DNA from: Anadara kagoshimensis
Lineage: Eukaryota > Mollusca > Bivalvia > Arcoida > Arcidae
Assembly: GCA_021292105.1 (NCBI GenBank)
Contig: CM037870.1
Coordinates: 64,168,083 to 64,232,082, forward strand
DNA: 64,000 bases
Reading direction: 5' to 3'
Shown: piece by piece, positions 35,221-47,460 of the stretch
Layout: the number at the start of each line of letters is the position of its first letter
Numbering within the stretch: position 1 is the stretch's first letter
Position numbers and translations under genes: made by a program
Notes under the pieces: model-generated
Databases searched by the model: none
What the model was told of the DNA's origin: nothing
Seen by the model: only the letters and a program-made list of their open reading frames with translations

Positions 35221-35818
35221 ACAGATTTGTCGAACGTTTGACACTTAGAATAACGAATTATTAGTATTTTTCCCAGTCCGACGTCGTTAACTAGATATTT
35301 GGGCTATTTCTACAGCTACTACCCGGTTCGAAAGATAACTTTTCGACCACGTTACTCCTCTGGGTCACGTTGGGTTTTTGGCCGTTTGATTCGTTATCAT
35401 CTTCAAGCTCCCCATTCCTCATTTGCCTTTTTCGGTCACTGGGCCTTTTTGACATAATTTAAAAAAGACAATATATATTTTTTCATTAATAGCACGTATA
35501 TCACTCTCCATAAACGTTTTTTTTAAAATATTCATTCATCCATTTGGATTCAAAGATAATTATTATATAATCGCATCTGGAATTCTTAAATTATGAATAA
35601 AAATATCTGCTCTACGTATAGTTCGACACTTCGACCACTAGATAACGAAAGAACAACCTCTTTTCTGTTCCATTCCTTGTTAACTAATGGTTGTACCAAT
35701 GGTGGCAAAGGGCAAAAAGACAGTTATCTGGTCACTAGTTATTCATATCTCAGCCACTCGACATTCGAGCTTCGACACATCGTTAACTAAGTGTGAAAAT
35801 TCGACGGATATGTACTGT
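35221..35818 (+). mobile_element. Family A foldback element, copy 9, long form
   Basis: ACAGATTTGTCGAACGTTTG on the left and a GTGTGAAAATTCGACGG right end bound almost 600 bp. Family A phrases are visible only near both ends (CTCGACATTCGAGCTTCGAC near 35756). The middle is probably an old insertion or a longer master-like form. Confidence 0.55.
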
Positions 35819-37669
35819 TTTGTGCCGGTGCCAAGTAGAACAATGAACCAATTCTTACTTTCACCTTTATTCTTAAGTGTCTTAAAAACTACAGAATTAA
35901 TTTGCAGTCTATGTATTCAGGAACATTCACCGTCGAGTTTCACAATATGGCCTATTCCATGATGTCATTTTCCCCCGAACAAATCGCACTTTAACATGAT
36001 CGAGTTTCCAAATTAAAGTCGATTTACAAGAAAAAGTAAAATGATTTCATTCTATAAACAATGAAATAAAAAACATATCACCAGTGAAGTGAGACCGGAT
36101 GCTCCAGAAGGGCAAGCACCTCCTGTTAAGCTAGTTACACCCGCAATGTGTGACATTGAAATTGAGAATGAAGGGAAAATATTCACAGTAAATGGTTCTG
36201 GGAAAAGTTATCCCACCCTAGATTGGGATAGAAAAATCCAACATCGGAAAAGTAATAGGGCGGGCATGGAAAATTTGGGTTCCTGAATTAGAACAAAGTA
36301 TTTCGAAATTACACCACGTAATCAATACCTCTTAACGCTTGTGCGCAAGGTTTAGGAAAATGTTAAGATCGCAATCACTGCAATGGCATTATTTCTACAG
36401 GAAAAACGCCAACTGATTAAATTCCATCTAATTAAAATAATCGTTCCACACCAACATTATCTGTATTACGTGAAACCCGTTGTTCGTCATAAATGTTATG
36501 GAATATCTCGTGGTACACGACCGAATCTGTCGAGTGAATCAATTTTGACAGATAACGAACTTAACGATATAAAGACGCAAAATTGACGTCGTCTTTTACA
36601 TTTTGATATTCTGACGTCATTTTCAGTTTTTTAACGCCTTTTGTTCTACCCGGAAATCGCAATTCCATGCTGGTCACATGACAATACTTACATACCCTTT
36701 TAGTCAACAACCGTTATGTTAATTCACTTTCTTTGTGGATTTTTCTACTTGGCACGTGGTAATATTAGACGTATGTTTCATTTAGTAAAAATGTCAATTA
36801 AACACTATCAAAAAACAATTTAAAAGTCCGAATGTAAACGTTTATAAGAAATTGAATTGTCTTTAAAGTACCACTACTCATAGATCCGCCGTCGATAGCT
36901 TAAGCCCCGACCCCTTGGCTACAGTTTCTAATCGCCATTCGCTTTGTGTAAAAATTGCGGATCCTAGAAGGAAATGAACCAATGATGAAATATGAACTTT
37001 AGTTATAGAATACGTTGCTTAGTGTTTAAAGTAGTGGGTGTAACTTTAAATTGACTTGGGTGACATTGAAACACAACGTTGTGATTTTATGAAGTGAAGT
37101 TAAAAATTGTTACAAAAAAAGTCTAATTTGAAGTAAAACCAAACCTGATAAAACATGGTTATTATTTTTGGTGAACCAATATGTTCATTATAAATTATAA
37201 TCCAGTTTTACCAAATGAAAATGTTCCTTTCCGTGCCAGGTGTTTATTTCACTGTGAAATCGTGGTTCTAAATTTTCGCTGTTTTCTGATACCCTGAGCC
37301 ACACAGTTAAAATGTTAACGAAATTCACCACAAATCACGAATTTTACTCCGAACGAAATGATATTTCATTTTTCTCAAAACCACGATCATTGTAAACCAC
37401 AAAAATTGATTTGTCAGTAAAAAGGTACAATTTTGTTTTTCATAACTATGATATATGTATATATTATATATGTAGATGACTTCATCTGTCATAATGTAAA
37501 CACATGAACTTGTTTATACATTAAGTAAGACACTGGCCATTTAGGAATTATTTTATGGGTAATACATGTATTATTAATATGTAATATTATGGATATATAA
37601 GGTTGTGAGTGATGGAATGTAATAATTTAATGTAAGAATGTTGAAATGTGTCAACTGACTTTAAGTTCT
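35819..37669. other. Non-coding stretch with one family D scrap
   Basis: 36083-36170 carries the family D phrases (GGATGCTCCAGAAGGGCAAG, TAGTTACACCCGCAATGTG). The rest holds nothing I can support. Confidence 0.4.
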
Positions 37670-37902
37670 GAAAAACCTCGATTTATTGCTGTTATTTCTT
37701 CATTGAGGTTTTGGTGTTATAGAAGGTTATGGCGATAAATTTTCTTATAAAGCTTCTTCAATTCTGGTATTTAAAATTCTATAATTACATTTGGTATCGA
37801 ACAAAGTTTAATACAATGATCATTATAATTGTAAATTTTGGGGGAATAAAAATTCCACTGCGATACGCGAGTTTGTATTGTAACGAGGTTTTACTGTATA
37901 TT
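37670..37902. mobile_element. Possible pogo/mariner-type MITE
   Basis: AAAACCTCGATTTATTG on the left and TGTAACGAGGTTTTACTG on the right are imperfect inverted ends. The right end resembles the CAGTAAAACCTCGTTA terminus found in pogo-like elements. The left end is diverged. Confidence 0.45.
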
Positions 37903-38138
37903 TCTATAGTCCGTAAGCTATATTTTGGCAGAGTTTTTATATAACTATGAAAGAGTCTGTAATGCAAATAGGGATGATTAAGCAGGTGGTTTTGAAAAAT
38001 AAACACATGGAGGCGTGAATATATCAACACGATAACATGGTGTTGATACCTATTTGTGTAGAGTAAACTCGCCCGGTTTTATAATAACGTACACTTTACC
38101 AATACTTTCACGAACTATATACTCTGCTGCTATTTTCT

Positions 38139-38386
38139 ATATTGGTGACAATTTTGTTGACCTGTCCGCTTGACCTTTCATTAGGAATATTCATATAGGA
38201 GAAGCCAACCCGTTGTATTTATGGTATTAGGAATCGAATTCCAAACGTGAACAATGGTTGTCTTTAGTGTTAATCGGTATGTAAACGACGGTGTATGCAC
38301 GTTCGTTCCCTATACACTCGTTCATGATAAATATTTCAATTAAAGGTCAAACGGACAGATCAATGTTGTTTGCCTGTGCCGCTATA
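38139..38386. mobile_element. Family C foldback element, copy 2
   Basis: GTTGACCTGTCCGCTTGACC on the left pairs with GGTCAAACGGACAGATCAA on the right. It shares sequence with 17900-18119, including the ATGTTGTTTGCCT right end. Confidence 0.75.
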
Positions 38387-39238
38387 TTAATGATTGTTTT
38401 GAATGTTGTAAATCACTATATACATGTATATTAGTAGAGACAATGGTTGTGGGTGATAGGATCTTGCTACCAATTGAAATTTTATTTGCACACTTTTTCA
38501 TTATTTCATATTTATTTTCATATCAGTCAATGTGGTTGTGGACATATCATTTTAAGCCAGTCACGTTTGTATGGTGGCTGATTAAGTGTCAGTCATTTCG
38601 CCTTAAAACACGCAAACAAACAACAAAAACTCCATACAAACGCGTAAAAAGAAATGACAAAACTCGGACACCATACGTTTGTTATGATATTCACTTTTTG
38701 TATGTTCATTAATTTTTGTATTTTGGAGTGGACCAATCTCAGCTAATTTCTTTCTTTTTATATCGCGGTACCAACTTCAGGAATGTACTGGAAAAAATTC
38801 ATTAAGCCAATTGCAAATTACAAACACGCCCACACTAGAATCTGTCCCGAACGGTGTTTAAACCTAGACAGTGAGAGACGAATAATTCCTTAACTTCGCG
38901 ATTTAGCTAGCGAGGCCTCTATGTTTTTGGAGTACATTACATAGAAAGACACATACTGGACATATAATGCTTGGCAATGTTTCGTTAATACTGTTCACAG
39001 CAGTCTATGCTCGAAAGGTGGCAATAGCAGTCATGGGAACAAATGCTGACGGCATATTCAGACAGACAGCGATACGTCATGATGACGTGTGGTCTGTGAT
39101 GTTCTCAGCTTTTTAAACTGTTTTTTGTAATTAACAAAAAATACCTTGCCATTGCACTTGAGTTTTCATTTTATTTAAAATAAATTTTAACCGTGCTTTT
39201 TGCAATTCACCAAGGCAGTAGAAAATGTTATCATATCG

Positions 39239-39866
39239 GTTTAACTAGCATATCAACATTGTAGTAGCTAGTATCATAATGCCATCGCCTCTACATCATT
39301 GAAACAATGTTCGCATACTGACATCGCCTCTACATCATTGAAACAATGTTCGCATACTGACATCGACTCTACATCATTGAAACAATGTTCGCATACTGGC
39401 ATCGCCTCTACATCATTGAAACAATGTTCGCATATTGGCATTATATATATTATATACATAAGCCACGAATTTGCAACTTCGGGAATCGGTATTATTTTTA
39501 CTAAGTTACTCGGTTTAACTAGCATATCAACATTGTAGTAGCTAGTATCATAATGCCATCGACGATACATCTTAAAGAGTATTTACAATGTTCGCATACT
39601 GACATCGCCTCTACATCATTGGAACAGTGTTCGCATACCGACATCGCCTCTACATCATTGAAACAATGTTCGCATACTGACATCGCCTCTACATCATTGA
39701 AACAATGTTCGCATACTGACATCGACTCTACATCATTGAAACAATGTTCGCATACTGGCATCGCCTCTACATCATTGAAACAATGTTCGCATATTGGCAT
39801 TATATATATTATATACATAAGCCACGAATTTACAACTTCGGGAATCGGTATTATTTTTACTAAGAA
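39239..39866. repeat. Nested array: 39-bp units inside a 274-bp duplication
   Basis: The segment starting GGTTTAACTAGCATATCAAC recurs at 39239 and 39513. Each holds a run of 39-bp units (GCCTCTACATCATTGAAACA, ATGTTCGCATACTGACATC), four in the first and about six in the second, and ends with a shared GCCACGAATTT...CGGGAATCGG tail. Since 39 is divisible by three, both strands stay open. The antisense reading gives a 13-residue repeat with C-x2-C. Confidence 0.9.
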
Positions 39867-39949
39867 CATAATTATAAACCCACTATTAAAACGGTATTAA
39901 TTAACTTTGAGCCTTGGAAATTGGACATCATGAAATAATTGAATAATAC

Positions 39950-40195
39950 AGGTCTTAGTTTCACCATCAGTTCTTAACAAAGACGTTTGCTTAACTTAAA
40001 TCTGGTAAATTCGACACTGTAATTATTTTGTTTAATATTAAGATATTCAGGAAGTTAAGGCGTTATTTTTTAATACAGCCATAATTTGATTCTGTCGAAT
40101 TTTGTTCTTTGTAGAACCATAAAATGGTACCAAAATTTACCAGATTTAAGTTAAAGGAAATCTTAGTGAAGGAACGATTGCAAACTCGAACCAGA
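39950..40195. mobile_element. Family B foldback element, copy 4
   Basis: GTTTCACCATCAGTTCTTAA at the left, GGAACGATTGCAAACT at the right, with inner CTTAAATCTGGTAAAT / ATTTACCAGATTTAAG arms and a central TTAAGATATTCAGG. Confidence 0.7.
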
Positions 40196-40503
40196 ACTGT
40201 TTTTAATTAATGTTTTCTTTATACATACTATAACTTACCTCAACGTTAACTGCTAAATGTTAGAATGTTAAATTTAAGTTAAAATTTCATGTTAAATATG
40301 CATTTTCAAATATTTTATCTATTACTACTCTGTAATAAAAATTGTTGATTTAAATTACAATACCTGTAGTTTTATTGTTACGAGTCTGTATTGACTATAA
40401 AACAGAAGTTTTATGACTGTAAAACAACGAAAAATATCAGGTAACCATTGTAAGAAGTTAGCCTATCCTACAAACTATTTCTTGGATGAAACGGTTGGAA
40501 CTA

Positions 40504-40805
40504 TATTGATTGATTGATTGTTTGGGGTTTATGTCCAAGTAAAAATATTTCACTTATACCGAGACGTCACCAGTTATAGGTGAAGTGACCGATTTTACCC
40601 CTTTGCAATGCGTTTAGGACAATGTACAGTAAGGGTTCTTTATCGTGTCAAGCCTGCAGTGGTATTAGGCATCGGCTTTTAAGGTCTCTTCCGAAAGACC
40701 GCATGACTCTGTCGTGCTTGGCGAGAGAACCTTCACTACCTATTTTCAAGTCTTGGTTTGACACTGGCCGGTGTTCGGACCCACAACCTCCCGCAAACGA
40801 AGCGA
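40504..40805 (-). mobile_element. SINE-1, minus orientation
   Basis: On the plus strand it begins with TGATT repeats, then GAGACGTCACCAGTTATAGG, CTTTGCAATGCGTTTAGGAC and GGTTCTTTATCGTGTCAAG. A diverged tRNA-like head (GTGTTCGGACCCACAACC) closes the right side. Confidence 0.8.
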
Positions 40806-41158
40806 TTGATTAATTGATTGAACGGAGTTTCACGTCACAGTCAAGAATATTTCGCTTATATCGAAACGTCACCAGCTATATATATGAAGTGGCAGAAATT
40901 TTGACCTTGCAGTGCGTGTGTTCAAGGCAATGTGCTGGAAAAGTTCTTTAACGTGTCAAGTTTCCGTGACATAGGGTATCGGTTTTTAACGTCTCTTCCG
41001 AAGCACACGTAACTTTTATTTCTAAATTCCGAGTGCTTGGTGAAAGAAAGTACTAGTATATACCTATTATTAGGTCTATGTCACACCCTGGCCAATTTTC
41101 GAACCTACGACGTCCCACATACGAAGCAAGCATTCTACCAAATGAGATACAGTAGTGA
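40803..41158 (-). mobile_element. SINE-1, second copy in direct tandem
   Basis: Starts immediately after the previous SINE with TTGATTAATTGATTGAACGG and repeats the order of phrases (GAAACGTCACCAGCTATA, AACGTGTCAAGTTTCC, ACCAAATGAGATACAG at the tRNA end). Confidence 0.8.
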
Positions 41159-42999
41159 TTATATAGAAGAACGAAAAAAGGTCAGGTGGGCATAATACGA
41201 AGTTGACCTCTTGTGATATTTAAGCAAACTGTATCTGGAATGAAACTGGTGGAACTATAGGCAGGGCAAGTATAAGACGGATGGTTATCAGGTCCTGATT
41301 AAGATTTAGACCCAAAGCTCGATACCATGTGCTGTCCTATATTCAAATCAAAACATTTTGTTATTTTATAGTTGTGATATGCAGGTAGGTCATCGTGTCT
41401 AAAGTCAAGTCTGAAATAGAGATTTATACCAGTAATCAGTGACCTCCATAGGAAAATAACCATAATGCAACCAAATTGCAAATTTTTCCAAGGTCTGCAA
41501 GAGATGTGGCCTCAATTGCCAGAAAGTTACAAACATGTTCGGTTAGTATTGATGTAAAATCACAGTAGATAATTTTGGATACATAGTAACTACATTGTGT
41601 TGGCGGCCATCACTTTTAACAGGGCCTTTATAAGCTTAAAATATCCCGGAGTCAACATTATAGCCATGTTGGATAAATTATCCGTAGTGGTAACAAGCTC
41701 TTCCATAGCGTATTAGCTGTAAAACAAATACACCATAAGCAAGAAAAGAAGGGAAAAGGAAAGTTGACGATAGTAAAGTTGATGTCATCATGTTTGCCAT
41801 ATAGCTTCAAATGCAGCCTTTCACGGATGTCATTATTGAGGTACAAGTCCAAATACGAAGCATAATTTAAGGGAGAAAATAAAAAACAGGATCAAGACGG
41901 AAAGTACCAAAATAAAACTGAACGTTTTGGATTCCCAGCGATTAACATTGTACCCATACCTACCGATGTAACCATAGTGTTCACTAAAGAGGAAGATGTT
42001 GGTAATCATGAGAAAGCCGACACTTGTGTGTTTTTTCAGGCATGGAATGTTTAATATAGTGTAACTGAGGTATTTTAGTCCTTAAATATCTCTTGCAAAA
42101 CTTTAACTGAATTCCATATCAGAATCATTAAATAATTTGCTGTCGTTATATACGTCTTGTGCTTTGCAGACATCATATGTATGATACTATTTCACTATCA
42201 AAATATGCTCTTATTGAACATATCAAGAGAGCAAATCAGCAATGACATGCTTGGAGTCAAATATCTGGAAAACTTACTCAGGTAAATAATATGCATTTCA
42301 ACCATCACCGTTGACTTGGTTCACCAAGTTATATATAAAATAGTTTTGAAAATTACTCTGGACAAGAAGTAGGGTGGACAGTTGGACGGATGGGCATATG
42401 GAGGGACAGACGGACGGGAATTCGAAGCCATTTTGAATTTAATAGAATTTGAGAAGGCCAACTATCTCTACTTATCATTGGATACATCAGAGACATCAAT
42501 TCCAAATTTGATGCTTTTATCCGTAAGTGAAATATTTTGCCAGTTATCCACTCCACTAGTAATTGTCGTCACTGCAAGTCAACTACAGTCAGACTGACTA
42601 TTGCGACTTGTCAAGTACATGTTTTGTTGGAGAAATCGTACCTTAGTAACTGGCGGCTCTAGACAGGGCAAAACAAGTCTTGCAAAAAACATCTACATTT
42701 TAACAAAACTTACCCTGCATTAATTTCTAGAATGGTGGAGGAAACAGGAGTGCCCAAAATAGCCCACTGACATTTAGCAAGAAAACTGAAAAACTTTCTA
42801 ACTCTAGAATCTGTCACCAGTGAAATTTGAACTACCGAGAAGAAATGCATTGTGACTGATAAGCAGACAGTTTAAGCCAAGTTACACCTACTTTCACTGT
42901 TTCACTCTAGGTTGTACACAGAAGGTAAAACTTCAACTACTTGACCAGGGATCAGCAATAAAAACATTGAAAATCCAATAAAAATAATTTTATTGTTTT
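41159..42999. other. Non-coding stretch with family D and SINE-2 scraps
   Basis: 41575-41790 matches the 3' half of family D (TATCCCGGAGTCAAC, GTAGTGGTAACAAGCTC). 42728-42870 matches SINE-2, a tRNA-related family also at 45985-46135 and 59955-60140 (GGAGGAAACAGGAGTGCC). Otherwise no supported gene. Confidence 0.45.
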
Positions 43000-43002
43000 A
43001 GT

Positions 43003-43008
43003 TTTATT
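43003..43008 (-). terminator. Poly(A) signal of the mS38 gene
   Basis: AATAAA on the minus strand, 40 bp past the stop codon. A second copy lies at 42989-42994. Confidence 0.65.
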
Positions 43009-43047
43009 AACATCAATTCTTCAGAGAAACCTCATTATAATATTTAT

Positions 43048-43718
43048 TTATGTTGATTTGCCTTTTCCTCCCCTATTCTCAAACAAATTTACTCTATATC
43101 CAGCATATCTGGCCTTTTCTAACCTTTCTTTCATATATTTCTCTGCATCAAAAGTATAACCTTTAGTTAAAATAGATTTGACAATTGCATGTAACGCCTT
43201 TTCCTTCTTCCTCCGTTTTTTCAATTTAAACTGACTGATTCTAAATTTTAACCGGCTTCTCATCTTTTTGTAAAAATGTCTTTTTATTTTTTTTCGTCTT
43301 ATTTTCAAAACACTGGCGGCAATTTTGGCATTACTGTTTGTATTATCATTGATGTTGATTTCAGTGATGGTCAAATTTTGGAATTTTGGCAATACTTTGT
43401 CTATATCAAAAGCAATGTCAGTTGGACAATCATATACACTTTGACTATTATTATCTACATCCACAATTACATTCTGTGGTTGTTCTGGAGGGGAGGGACA
43501 CTTATAGGTGGTGTCTACAGGTTTTGGAATTATTAATTTATCAAATATAAACGGAATTTTGTTGATATTTGTATCCTCTGTAACATTTATATTGTGTCCA
43601 TATCTATGATCTAACACAAGTTTCTGGCACGAGATATAAGGTGCTCCTAAACAGGCTGGAACTATGCATACCGGTTCTCCTTTACACCCAACAGTTGACA
43701 CTTGTCTTGCAATTAAAT
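43048..43718 (-). CDS. AURKAIP1: Mitochondrial small ribosomal subunit protein mS38, last exon
   Basis: mS38 (also called AURKAIP1, yeast Cox24) is a basic extension protein of the mitochondrial small ribosomal subunit. The conserved C-terminal block is clear: VLKIRRKKIKRHFYKK, a run of Lys/Arg to about residue 168, and a tail with KSILTKGYTFDAEKYMKERL, counting from the first residue of the open stretch at 43701. A YKCPSPPE motif further N-terminal matches the YQCPPS-type box of the family. The open frame has no ATG at its left edge. It continues to a splice acceptor (TGTATTTTAG on the minus strand, just before 43718) and reads LIARQVSTVG across the exon start, so the mitochondrial targeting region lies partly in an upstream exon I could not find. 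Stop codon at 43048-43050. Identification is by eye from family knowledge. Confidence 0.85.
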
Positions 43719-43823
43719 CTAAAATACAAAAAAGAGAAATTATAAAAGAAAGACAGACATTTAAATTCTATCACAACTTTATTAATTACATTCAAGTGAA
43801 CAACCTCGCAGTAACAGAGTAGT

Positions 43824-44378
43824 GAAGTCGACAATCTTACAAACTGCATGTCCTTTTGTTGAAGTGGACAATCTTACAAACTGCATGTCCTTTTGTTGAA
43901 GTGGACAATCTTACAAACTGCATGTCCTTTTGTTGAAGTCAACAATCTTACAAACTGCATGTCCTTTTGTTGAAGTCAACAATCTTACAAACTGCATGTC
44001 CTTTTGTTGAAGTGGACAATCTTACAAACTGCATGTCCTTTTGTTGAAGTCAACAATCTTACAAACTGCATGTCCTTTTGTTGAAGTCAATAATCTTACA
44101 AACTGCATGTCCTTTTGTTGAAGTCAACAATCTTACAAACTGCATGTCCTTTTGTTGAAGTCAACAATCTTACAAACTGCATGTCCTTTTGTTGAAGTCA
44201 ACAATCTTACAAACTGCATGTCCTTTTGTTGAAGTCAACAATCTTACAAACTGCATGTCCTTTTGTTGAAGTCAACAATCTTACAAACTGCATGTCCTTT
44301 TGTTGAAGTCAACAATCTTACAAACTGCATGTCCTTTTGTTGAAGTCAACAATCTTACAAACTGCATGTCCTTTTGTT
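43824..44378. repeat. 37-bp minisatellite, 15 units
   Basis: Exactly fifteen 37-bp units (GAAGTCAACAATCTTACAAA, CTGCATGTCCTTTTGTT), nearly identical; some have GTGGAC for GTCAAC. It lies upstream of the mS38 exon, probably in its intron. Confidence 0.95.
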
Positions 44379-44650
44379 GAAGTCAACAACCTTAAAGACC
44401 ATGTAATTGGCTAGGTGGGGAAGGTAAACAACATAACAAACCATAAAAGTGGCTGAGTGGGCAAGGCAAATACAATGTACCTCAAAAACCATTGAAGTGG
44501 GTGATTGGAGATGACAACAGCTTTATCAACTATGGAAGTGGGTGATTTGAGATGGCAACAACCTTATCAACTATGGAAGTGGGTGATTGGAGATAGCAAC
44601 AGTTTTATCAACCATGGAAATGGCTGATTATGGAAGTCAACGACCACCTT
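44379..44650. repeat. Degenerate extension of the array, about 45-bp units
   Basis: About five units with CTATGGAAGTGGGTGATTGG and GACAACAGCTTTATCAAC. They share the AAGTCAACAACCTTA start with the 37-bp array, so the two may be related. Confidence 0.65.
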
Positions 44651-44869
44651 ACAAACCATGTACATTGTAATTGTACATGTTACTTTACATGTGGTTTACT
44701 GCCATATTAATTTCAACATGCTGAATGGTTTACACATAGATTGGTTTATACATTACAAGCACTGTGGTTTCCTCATGGATTACCAGTAGGCCCTACCTAT
44801 GTATAGTATAATTTATGCTCACTTTTGCTTAGGCCCTTCCCATGTATATTACAATTTATAAGTTTTATG

Positions 44870-45118
44870 GTCGTTATCACTGTATTGTTGATAAGTTTGA
44901 AGTCTATGTGTCCAGGATTGCACTGGATATATTTAACATCCCATAGTTCCATGTTCCTTTCACACAATTTTGATCACACATGTGGCAGGTGTAGTTAGCT
45001 AAACAGGAGGTGCTTACCATTCCACAGCACCTGACCTCACTTCCCTGGTGGAAGTTCACGTGTCTAACCTGACTTGTCAGTTCCAAAGTCTAGATTGTGA
45101 TTCGGGCATGGATTAGTA
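44870..45118 (-). mobile_element. Family D copy, minus orientation
   Basis: Minus-strand reading gives GTGAACTTCCACCAGGGAAG, a pairing AGGTGCTGTGGAATGGTAAG and TAGCTAACTACACCTGCCAC, in family D order. It is close to the 11423-11760 copy. Confidence 0.7.
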
Positions 45119-45324
45119 TTTTGTTTTTGATTATACTCACTTTTGCATTTTGTTCCTGGCACTTTTTGTGTTTCCCTCAAACTATTTCTCAAATTATAAT
45201 GGAAGAAAGACAGCAACCCTGGTCTAGCCATTATTCTGAAAATACATTTTATATCAAAACTAATAAAGCATTCACTAAATAGTATCAGTAAAATGTAAAC
45301 TGACAAACCAAAGGAACAATGTGT

Positions 45325-45348
45325 ATGTTGTTGTTGTTGTTGTTGTTG
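45325..45348. repeat. (GTT)n microsatellite
   Basis: About eight trinucleotides. Confidence 0.85.
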
Positions 45349-45469
45349 CTTTTGTTTTTATATTACCGGTAGATACCATGTTTGTATTTGCAGGAAACAG
45401 TAAGGGGTAATAACCCTTATGTTTTATTCTTATCTGGATCTCTGTTTTTAATTGTTTAATCAAATGTAG

Positions 45470-45665
45470 TTTAATGTGTCACTCATGAATATTTCACTTA
45501 TATCAAAATGTCACCAGCTATAGGTACAGTGGCAGAAATATTTACCTTGGACAATGAGCAAGAAGAGTTTTAAGGACTCTTCCAAAGGATCTATAACTTT
45601 CATTTGTGAATAGTAATTATAGTGTGCTCAGCAAAAGATCTCTGATTTGAAGTCTTTGAAAATTG
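45470..45665 (-). mobile_element. SINE-1 fragment
   Basis: AAAATGTCACCAGCTATAGG, TATTTCACTTATATCA and TTAAGGACTCTTCCAAAGGA match the SINE-1 body. The tRNA head is missing. Confidence 0.65.
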
Positions 45666-45984
45666 GAATTATAATATGCTGAAATTCTTTTCACTATCAT
45701 GTTCATTTTCATACAAAATATCTTTAATAGACCTTATAAATACATGTATGCAGATTATTTAGATTCAAAATTAAAATTACACAGTACTTATTCTATACAT
45801 TAATTTTAAAACTATGACCTTGTCAACTTAAATTTGCAGAAACACACATTTCAGGAACTCATGTTATTTAGCATGGTATTCCATACATAAAATGAAGAGG
45901 CTCAGCGGAATGGGGTAGAGTGAAGCAATGTTGTTTTACAACCAAGTTACGTTTCTTTCAATTACATTGATTTGGTGCAGTCAT

Positions 45985-46135
45985 GTTCAGGGATGTGGAG
46001 AAAACTGGAGTGCCTGAGAGAAAATCACCGACCCTCAACAAGCAAAATGACAAACTTTCTCATACTAGGCAAGATTTGAACCTAGGAGGTGAGAGGTCCT
46101 TTATATGTGTGTGGTTTAGACCACTTGACCCGAAC
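45985..46135 (+). mobile_element. SINE-2 fragment
   Basis: GGGATGTGGAGAAAACTGGA, TACTAGGCAAGATTTGAACC and TAGGAGGTGAGAGG match 59955-60140. The GATTTGAACC stretch resembles a tRNA B box. Confidence 0.55.
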
Positions 46136-47216
46136 ACACTCTCTTATTTCACATAGTATCCAATCTCTATTTTTTAGATTATTCTACATACATGTATAGT
46201 ATTCAACAGATTGGTTATTTCCAAATTTCAAATTTTTGCAGAGTTCAGGCAATGCAAACAGATAATATATTGCTAAGTTACTACATAATACAAAGAGTTA
46301 TCGCCCTTCAAATATAAAAAGTGAATATAAATATACACTGCATGCAGTTGCTTTCAAAAATCAATGCATAACAAGTTATAACTGAAATTGGATACCATTT
46401 TAAAAGTCTCCCCAAACTGGGAAATCCTCAACCATGTACATAATTTGTCAATAGCACACCTACTCCACCCAAAGATTGTTCTTGTGAAGTTTCACAAAAG
46501 GTATATTAAAGGGATACTGAAGTCTAGCCAATTTGACCAAAATATGATAATTTATGGTAAATTATTATAATATTGAAAATTTCACAATTTTATTCGCCGA
46601 AATAAAAAAGATATTGAAGTTTAAAAAAATCAAAATTCGTAACCTTGGGCCATTTTGGAACTCTTCAATCGGGAGGTACGAAAACAGGCTGTGACGTCAT
46701 GTGTGAACAAACAAACCAGAACTACTGCTTATATATACGGAAGTGTCGCATTATATACCCTGTACTTACGAGTTACCTGTAATTAAGCCCTTAATTGACT
46801 GACTAGTTATATATCGGAGTGTACCTAATCCACTTATTAATTAACTAACATGTATATTGATGCTTCCTGTATATCAAGCAACCCTATTACTGCTTCAGTG
46901 GTTGTGTATTTTATACACACCTTGTTTTAAGAAGCTGATAGTCTCATAATTTATAAATATTTATTGAATCATTTTTAGAGAATTTTCAAAAACATCATTT
47001 TTCACAATAACTAATTCAGACTTTTACTTATATTTATTTATTTATTTATAATAAATAATTAATAATTTATTTAATTTAAATAAATAGATAAATAGGTCCA
47101 TCCAGAAAATGGTGTTAATATGCATTAAAATAATATTAATAATAATAATAATAATTATATGAAAAAATAATAACAAGCATTTATAAATCGGAAGAGGGAT
47201 AGTTACTTTTTATGTA

Positions 47217-47460
47217 CTAACAGGAAAGGGTAAATGCAGCTGCTAAACCGGGACCCGAACCCGAGAGCATTCTAATACTAGCTGGACGCTCTACCGATTG
47301 AGATACCCGGTCCGCCACATTCCTCTTATCGTTTTTTTTTCTATTAGTCTCGCTTGAATCGAAACCACCAGGTTCCAATCCCTGGGACCAACTTGTCAGT
47401 CAGCCAATGCCCATGGTCGGACGATCCCCCAAATGTAACAGGAAAGGGAAAATGCAACAA
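47217..47460 (-). mobile_element. tRNA-like SINE segment inside the TTAA element
   Basis: On the minus strand, a tRNA-like unit reads ATCTCAATCGGTAGAGCG (A box) and CTCGGGTTCGGGTCCCGG (B box/T arm) with normal spacing. The whole is bounded by direct repeats AACAGGAAAGGG at 47220 and 47439. It lacks a clean acceptor stem, so it is a SINE or tRNA relic. Confidence 0.55.

Noticed and set aside
38443..38712. 89-codon ORF with hydrophobic N-terminus and basic tail
   Set aside because: No supporting splice sites, no family match and AT-biased composition. It follows a family C element and is most likely chance.
41880..42055. About 60 open codons (INIVPIPTDVTIVFTKEED)
   Set aside because: It has a slightly protein-like look, but no acceptor or donor frames it and it lies among repeat fragments. 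I could not support it as an exon.
47225..47320. Possible tRNA gene on the minus strand
   Set aside because: A and B boxes are good, but the acceptor stem does not pair cleanly, and it lies in a repeat bounded by direct repeats. A SINE relic fits better.
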